Shown here piece after piece: positions 59,455-64,000 of a stretch of DNA of 64,000 nt. Position numbers and translations under genes: made by a program. Source of the DNA: Vescimonas coprocola (lineage in GTDB: Bacteria; Bacillota; Clostridia; Oscillospirales; Oscillospiraceae); assembly GCF_018408575.1 (NCBI RefSeq), contig NZ_AP023418.1, forward strand, positions 186,001-250,000, written 5' to 3'. The notes beneath the pieces were generated by a model. The model saw only the letters and a list, made by a program, of their open reading frames with translations, did no database searches and had not been told where the DNA came from. Within the stretch, counting starts at the first letter, position 1. The number at the start of each line of letters is the position of its first letter.

Positions 59455-60636
59455 ATGGATATTCAGGAACTACGCCGGGAGGCGCAGACCATGCAGCCTC
59501 AGCTGACGGCGGATCGTCGCCGCCTGCACCAGAATCCGGAGGCAGGCGCCGTTCTGCCGGAGACAGTGGCCTATGTCAAGGGGCGGCTGACGGAGATGGG
59601 ATACCATCCGCAGGAGTTGGGCGGCGGCCTGACCGCCACCGTCACCGGAACTGACACCGGACGCTGCATCCTGCTGCGGGCGGACATGGATGCCCTCCGG
59701 GGACAGGAGCAGTCGGGCCTGTCCTTCCGGTCGGAAAACGGCTGTATGCACGCCTGCGGCCACGATATGCACACTGCCATGCTGCTGGGTGCGGCCCAAC
59801 TGCTGATGCAGCACCGGCAGGAGCTCTCCGGCACGGTGAAGCTGGTGTTCCAGCCGGACGAGGAGGGCTTCACCGGTGCCAAGTCCATGCTGGCGGCGGG
59901 AGTCCTGCAAGCTCCGGCCCCCAGCGAGGCGCTGGCCCTCCACGTTCACTCCGGCACCCCCTCCGGAACGGTGCTGTGCGGCAGCGGGACCTTCATGGCG
60001 GGCTGTACCCTGTTCCGTATCACGGTGCGGGGAAAGGGCTGCCACGGGGCCATGCCGGAGACGGGCGTGGACCCCATCGGCATCGCCGCCCAGATCTGGC
60101 TGGCCCTGCAGGAGATCACCGGCCGGGAGCTTCCCGCCAAGACCCCGGCAGTGGTGACGGTGGGTCGGTTTCAGGCGGGACAGGCTCCCAACATCATCCC
60201 CGATGAGGCGGTGCTGGAGGGGACGGTCCGTACCTTTGACCGGGCGGTGACGGCCCGGATCATGGAGCGCATCCGCCAACTGTCGGAGGGCATCGCCTCT
60301 GCCTTCCGGGGCAGCGCGCAGATGGAGGAGCTGGCCTCGGCCCCGCCGCTGCAAAACGATCCGGCCCTGACGGAGGATATGGCGGCGCTGGCGGAGACAC
60401 TGCTGGGCCGGGAGAAGGTCTACCGGCTGAAGGAGGGGGGTATGGGTTCCGAGGACTTCGCCTCCTACACCTATGAATTGCCCTGCGCCTACCTGCTGCT
60501 GGGGGCGGGGGTACCTCAGGAGGACCCCCGCTACGGCCAGCCCATGCACAATCCGAAGGTGGTGTTCAACGAGGACGTCCTGCCCCTGGGCGCAGCGCTG
60601 CTGACTGCCGGGGCCATGCACCGTCTGGAGCGGTAA
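59455..60636 (+). CDS. M20-family amidohydrolase/peptidase
   Basis: A 393-residue metal hydrolase of the HipO/IAL-hydrolase group (amidohydrolase). Metal ligands are seen in MHACGHDMHTAM, VFQPDEEG, ALALHVHSG and near the C-terminus PMHNPKVVFNE. It cleaves N-acyl amino acids or similar amides; the exact substrate is unknown. AAAGGAG lies 8 bases before the chosen ATG (MDIQELRREA). It is divergent from cysK; N-acetylcysteine-type or related sulfur substrates would fit but are not shown. Confidence 0.9.
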   Translation: MDIQELRREAQTMQPQLTADRRRLHQNPEAGAVLPETVAYVKGRLTEMGYHPQELGGGLTATVTGTDTGRCILLRADMDALRGQEQSGLSFRSENGCMHACGHDMHTAMLLGAAQLLMQHRQELSGTVKLVFQPDEEGFTGAKSMLAAGVLQAPAPSEALALHVHSGTPSGTVLCGSGTFMAGCTLFRITVRGKGCHGAMPETGVDPIGIAAQIWLALQEITGRELPAKTPAVVTVGRFQAGQAPNIIPDEAVLEGTVRTFDRAVTARIMERIRQLSEGIASAFRGSAQMEELASAPPLQNDPALTEDMAALAETLLGREKVYRLKEGGMGSEDFASYTYELPCAYLLLGAGVPQEDPRYGQPMHNPKVVFNEDVLPLGAALLTAGAMHRLER

Positions 60637-60640
60637 GGCC

Positions 60641-61299
60641 ACCATCGATGAGCGGGAGCAAACAAGGCTTTGTCAGGCAAAATCCGCCCATCCTGCAAGC
60701 TTCTTGGCCATCGATGGTACACCTAATTATATATGTCGAGATATAGTCAGGAAGAATGACCCGCGGGATGGGGCTGCTGTTTATTTGGATGATCTATTAC
60801 AAGACCCCCGGACAGAAGGAGTGAAAATTCCTCCCGTCCGGGGGCCTTGTGCTGACTTTCAATATTTTATGTGCATTGTTTTGCCTCCGGCGGGTGACTT
60901 TCTTTCTGTAGCTTTTTTGTATAAGGAACGTGTCTCCGACGGCCTACTTTTCCAGCTGGTGGGAAAAGTAGGCCGCCGGAGGCACGTTCTCACCGAAGTT
61001 ACCCGTCGGAGACAACAAGAGCGAGACGTATCATGACAGCTGAAGGCTATCACCATAGAGATAGCCTGTCATTTCCCAGCGATAGACCCACACGCCCCTT
61101 CACCTGAGTGGGAGCGGCAGCGGGTCTGTTGCAGAGTCAATTCCCTTTACAGCCCATAGCGAACGCAACTCTTGAGAGCAAAGGAAGTTTTGAAACCATC
61201 GGTTTCAAACGGCTCTTTTGCCCACTTTTCCAGCTGGTGGGAAAAGTGGGCCGCCGGAGGCAAAAAAGAGTAACCGGGAAAAGTTACCCGCCGGAGGCT
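60641..61299. repeat. Repeat-rich gap with nested palindromes
   Basis: No gene is supported in this 700-base gap. An inverted pair ACCATCGATG/CATCGATGGT (60641-60650 with 60709-60718) is followed by a GC hairpin with GGGGGCC arm (about 60808-60846). A nested palindrome follows: inner arms 60927-60953 with 60962-60988 (perfect over 13 bp at the tip), and outer arms 60881-60900 with 60996-61015. A second copy of the tip, GCCCACTTTTCC/GGAAAAGTGGGC (61220-61231 with 61240-61251), is followed by CCGCCGGAGGC and ACCCGCCGGAGGC. Confidence 0.65.
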
Positions 61300-61341
61300 C
61301 ATTCCATCGAAAGCACCCCCGGCGGCAATCAAAACATCCCC

Positions 61342-62136
61342 TCACGCAAGCAGGATCCGGTCATTATCTAGCGCATGGCCTGCGCCGCTGCGGAAGCGCT
61401 CCAGCAGGTCATTGACCGTGAGCCCCTCCCGCTCTGCCCCGGAGACATCCAGTACAATGGAGCCCTCCGCCATCATCAGGGTGCGGTTGCCCAGAGACAG
61501 GGCCTGCGCCATGTTGTGGGTCACCATCAGACAGGTGATGCGGTGCTCCGCCACGATGCGCCGGGTCAGCTCCAGCACCTTGTCCGCCGTGGCGGGGTCC
61601 AGTGCCGCCGTGTGCTCGTCCAGCAGCAGCAGCTTCGGCGGCACCATGGTGGCCATCAGCAGCGTCAGCGCCTGCCGCTGACCGCCGGACAGCAGCCCCA
61701 CCGGCTGGTGCATCCGATCCTCCAGTCCCATGTCCAGCTGGGCCAGCTGGCTGCGGAACCGCTCCCGGTCCTTGGCTGTGATGCGGCGGAAGGGACTTCC
61801 GTGAGAGGCCCGCAGATAGGCCAGCGCCAGATTCTCCTCGATGGTCATGTGAGGGGCGGTCCCCCGCATGGGGTCCTGAAACAGCCGCCCAATGACCCGG
61901 CTGCGCCGGTGCTCCGGCTGGAAGGTCAGATCCGTACCGTCCAGCAGGATGCGTCCTTCGTCGGTGTAAAAGCTCCCGGCGATGGCTCCAAACAGGGTGG
62001 ACTTCCCGGCGCCGTTGGAGCCTACGATGGTGGCGAACTCCCCATCCTCCAGATGCAGGGAGAGCTGCCGCAGAGCCTGCCGGGCATTGGGCGTGCCGGG
62101 GTGGAAGGTCTTGGAAATGGCAGTGATGTCCAGCAT
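61342..62136 (-). CDS. ABC transporter ATP-binding protein (TrpZ-like)
   Basis: A 264-residue ATPase of the group paired with ABC_sub_bind lipoproteins. Walker A is GSNGAGKST, signature LLSGGQRQAL, Walker B LLLLDEHTAALDP and switch LMVTHNMAQA. AAAGGAGG lies 9 bases before the chosen ATG (MLDITAISKTF); an open frame 72 bases longer lies within the permease gene. It follows the permease gene by 1 base. Confidence 0.92.
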   Translation of the reverse strand: MLDITAISKTFHPGTPNARQALRQLSLHLEDGEFATIVGSNGAGKSTLFGAIAGSFYTDEGRILLDGTDLTFQPEHRRSRVIGRLFQDPMRGTAPHMTIEENLALAYLRASHGSPFRRITAKDRERFRSQLAQLDMGLEDRMHQPVGLLSGGQRQALTLLMATMVPPKLLLLDEHTAALDPATADKVLELTRRIVAEHRITCLMVTHNMAQALSLGNRTLMMAEGSIVLDVSGAEREGLTVNDLLERFRSGAGHALDNDRILLA

Positions 62137-62137
62137 A

Positions 62138-63040
62138 TCAGGCGGCCTCCTTTCGGCTGTGCTTCTGCTTCTGAAAAGCGGCCCAGCGCCGCAGACCGGG
62201 GGCGGCAATGGCCAGCGCCACGATGACGGCGGTGAGCAGCTTCAGGCACTCCACCGGCACCACCTTGGTGTAAAACACCACGGCGTAGATAAAGCGATAG
62301 ACCACGGAACCCACCAGCGCCGCCAGAATACCCTTATACACCGTGCGGCGGCCCAGCACGGTCTCGCCGATGATGAGACACGCAAGCCCGATGACCACGA
62401 TGCCGGTGCCGGAGTTGATGTCCACGGTTTTCTGATACTGTCCCACCATGGCGCCGGACAGAGCCGTCAGCGCATTGGACAGGCACAGCCCCACGGTGAC
62501 GGTAAAGGTGGGATCCAGCGACGAGGCCCGGACCATATCGGGATTGTCGCCGGTGGCTCGGATGGAAAGTCCCAGCCGGGTCCCCAGAAACAGCGCCAGC
62601 AGACCGGCGCACAGGAGCGTCACTGCTGCGGCCAGCACCAGCTCATACCAGTTACCGCCCAACCCGGTGGAGCGCAGCAGGGTAAATACGGTGTCGCTGC
62701 CCAGCAGGCTCTCGTTGGAGCGCCAGCCCATGGCCATGAGGTTGATGGTGTAAAGCCCCGTATTGGTGACGATGCCCGCCAGAATGGAGGGAACCGACAG
62801 CCGGGTCTGGAGGAAGGCGGTGATGAACCCGGCGCACGCCCCCGCCAGCATGGCCGCCGGAACGGCCAGCAGGGGATGCCCGGCGGCGGTAAGGGTCACG
62901 GACACGGCGGCCCCCAGCACGAAGCAGCCGTCGGTGGTGAGATCGGCAATGTCCAGCACCCGGAAGCTGAGGAACAGCGCCAGCGCCACCGGCGCATAGA
63001 GAAAGCCCAGCTCCAGTGCAGTTTGTACGACAAGCAGCAT
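62138..63040 (-). CDS. ABC transporter permease (TrpY-like)
   Basis: A 300-residue permease of the branched-chain/BPD_transp_2 fold with about eight to nine helices. LSFRVLDIADLTTDGCFVLG, IRATGDNPDMVRASSLDP and GQYQKTVDINSGTGIVVIGL are typical of permeases encoded with ABC_sub_bind proteins. It pairs with the ATPase downstream and the binding protein upstream. Aromatic amino acids are the known cargo for TrpXYZ, but other members are unassigned, so the substrate is open. Confidence 0.9.
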   Translation of the reverse strand: MLLVVQTALELGFLYAPVALALFLSFRVLDIADLTTDGCFVLGAAVSVTLTAAGHPLLAVPAAMLAGACAGFITAFLQTRLSVPSILAGIVTNTGLYTINLMAMGWRSNESLLGSDTVFTLLRSTGLGGNWYELVLAAAVTLLCAGLLALFLGTRLGLSIRATGDNPDMVRASSLDPTFTVTVGLCLSNALTALSGAMVGQYQKTVDINSGTGIVVIGLACLIIGETVLGRRTVYKGILAALVGSVVYRFIYAVVFYTKVVPVECLKLLTAVIVALAIAAPGLRRWAAFQKQKHSRKEAA

Positions 63041-63075
63041 GATTCGGCTCCTTTCGGAAAGTCAGTCGGAAAGCA

Positions 63076-64000
63076 TTAGTCCTTGGTGGTGGTGACCTCC
63101 ACCAGCTGGGCCATCTGGGCAAACACGGAGTAGTCGGCCTTCAGCACGGCGGCGGTGTCGGTGTTGACGGTGATGATGCCGCCGTCCATCCGGTAGTAGT
63201 CCTCCATCCCGTCCATGCCCTGCGTCATGGCCTGATAGGCCAGCGTGGCGGTGCGTGCGCCCAACTCGGTGTAGTTGACGCCGCAGGTGGCGAAGGCACC
63301 GTTGCGGACAAAGGAGTCAGCCCCGGTATAGTGGGGGATACCGGCCTTGGCCAGATCGTCTGCGATGGCCAGCTCGGCGGCCATGATAACATTGTCGGTG
63401 GGGGTGAACACGGCGTCCACCTTGGCGGAGATCAGGGCGGCGGCAGCGGCCACTACCTCATCGTTGGTGTTGGCAGTCTGCTCCACACAGGTAATGCCGT
63501 GCTGCTCCAGATACGCCTTGGCCTCGGCAATGGGCTTGGTGGAGTTTGGCTCGGACAGGGAGTACAGCAGCCCCACCTTGGAGACGCCGGGATCCTGCGC
63601 CAGCATCATGTCCAGAATGTACTCGGTATTCAGCGCATCGCTGGTGCCGGTAACATAGTCGATGCCGGTGAGCTTGGCGGTATCGGGATCGGAGATGGCG
63701 GCATACACCACCGGCGTCCGGCTGTCCTCAGCCGCCACGGCGGACACCTGAGCGGCGGTGGTGGCGATGGGAATAATGGCGTCCACCTGATCGGCCACGG
63801 CCTGATCCGCCAGCTGCTTCAGCACCGACTGATCCCCCTGCCCGGAGGTGATGGTATAGTGGATGGAGACGTTCTGCTCCTGAGCGATGGCATCCAGCCG
63901 GGCGGCAATGGCATCGGCGATCTCATCCAGCGAGGCATGATCCATCTGCTTGATGATGGCCACGGTATAGCCGTCCTTATCCGCATCCTTACCGCCGTCA
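63076..64000 (-). CDS. ABC_sub_bind (TrpX-like) solute-binding protein, N-terminus cut by window end
   Basis: The frame is open to the window edge; about 307 residues are visible and the signal peptide lies beyond. The first visible part, DGGKDADKDGYTVAIIKQ, looks like a lipoprotein linker running into the mature domain. TPVVYAAISDPDTAKLTGID, GVSKVGLLYSLSEPNSTKPI and AVFTPTDNVIMAAELAIAD are characteristic of the ABC substrate-binding (DUF534/TrpX) family with a periplasmic-binding fold. The permease and ATPase genes follow 35 bases later. Confidence 0.9.
   Translation of the reverse strand, partial: DGGKDADKDGYTVAIIKQMDHASLDEIADAIAARLDAIAQEQNVSIHYTITSGQGDQSVLKQLADQAVADQVDAIIPIATTAAQVSAVAAEDSRTPVVYAAISDPDTAKLTGIDYVTGTSDALNTEYILDMMLAQDPGVSKVGLLYSLSEPNSTKPIAEAKAYLEQHGITCVEQTANTNDEVVAAAAALISAKVDAVFTPTDNVIMAAELAIADDLAKAGIPHYTGADSFVRNGAFATCGVNYTELGARTATLAYQAMTQGMDGMEDYYRMDGGIITVNTDTAAVLKADYSVFAQMAQLVEVTTTKD

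Noticed and set aside
60757-60825. 22-codon ORF starting MTRGMGLLFIWMIYYKTP
   Set aside because: The start has only a weak AGGAAG site, the frame ends inside a GC hairpin and the peptide resembles nothing I know; too little evidence for a gene.
60795-60850. Riboswitch in the gap after the M20 gene
   Set aside because: There is a GC hairpin but no known riboswitch core, and no gene starts downstream on that strand within the window part.

Overview
The window reads as a chromosomal segment of a GC-rich anaerobic gut Firmicute, most likely an Oscillospirales/Oscillospiraceae-type Clostridium. This is inferred from T-box leaders on cysS and thrS, strong AGGAGG ribosome sites, lipoproteins with LAGCG/LAACG lipoboxes, an ackA acetate kinase, a CD1871A-type small protein, DUF1385 and DUF5067 genes, and a complete Firmicute-style hexuronate pathway. 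No rRNA is present, so species-level naming is not possible.

Layout. 0-4.3 kb: end of a sugar ABC transporter (solute-binding protein, two MalF/MalG-type permeases) and malQ, then an acetyltransferase relic and an array of palindromes. 4.6-16.6 kb: a 12-gene minus-strand unit, read uxaC - amino-acid-type ABC ATPase - two bicupins - two TIM-barrel isomerase paralogues - solute-binding lipoprotein - permease - uxuB - uxuA - eda - kdgK. A divergent GntR regulator (16.9 kb) and a separate uxaB-uxaA operon (17.7-20.6 kb) complete the route from glucuronate/galacturonate through KDG and KDPG to pyruvate and glyceraldehyde-3-phosphate. A shared palindrome, TGATATAT-N5-ATATATCA or close variants, sits at the promoters of all three transcription units and is the likely GntR operator.

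20.8-25.6 kb: a MacAB-like exporter with two adaptor proteins. 25.7-29.4 kb: mtnN, a 36-residue ORF, an orphan phage-like lysis cassette, and ackA. 29.6-30.35 kb: five tRNAs (Gly, Arg, His, Gln, Lys) followed by strong hairpins. 30.6-33.6 kb: trpS, a GtrA-like protein and a ROK protein, then a 17-bp tandem repeat. 33.8-35.3 kb: a decayed sigma factor/membrane-protein pair carrying two nonsense codons and two frameshifts. 35.4-48.4 kb: an XRE-cupin regulator, cysS with a T-box, a small XRE repressor facing a DUF5067 lipoprotein, pgsA, rimO, recX, recA, prmC, a DUF1385 gene, and a two-component system with an FG-GAP-like lipoprotein. 48.5-50.6 kb: T-box plus thrS, followed by an IS3-family relic.

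51.2-55.2 kb: a redox membrane cluster (TlpA-like lipoprotein, polyferredoxin, CD1871A peptide) divergent from its own two-component system. 55.2-56.4 kb: a broken hsdS fragment and five 20-bp direct repeats lying beside the 3' end of ssrA (tmRNA). 56.4-60.6 kb: a cyclophilin, smpB, a NUDIX hydrolase, cysK and an M20 amidohydrolase. 60.6-61.3 kb: a repeat-rich gap. 61.3-64 kb: an ABC transporter of the TrpXYZ-like family whose binding protein runs off the window end.

The most interesting parts are the uronate operon with its embedded amino-acid-type transporter, paired bicupins and a TIM-barrel pair in which one member has lost most metal ligands; the self-consistent GntR operator set; the decaying sigma-factor locus; and the several repeat/palindrome families.
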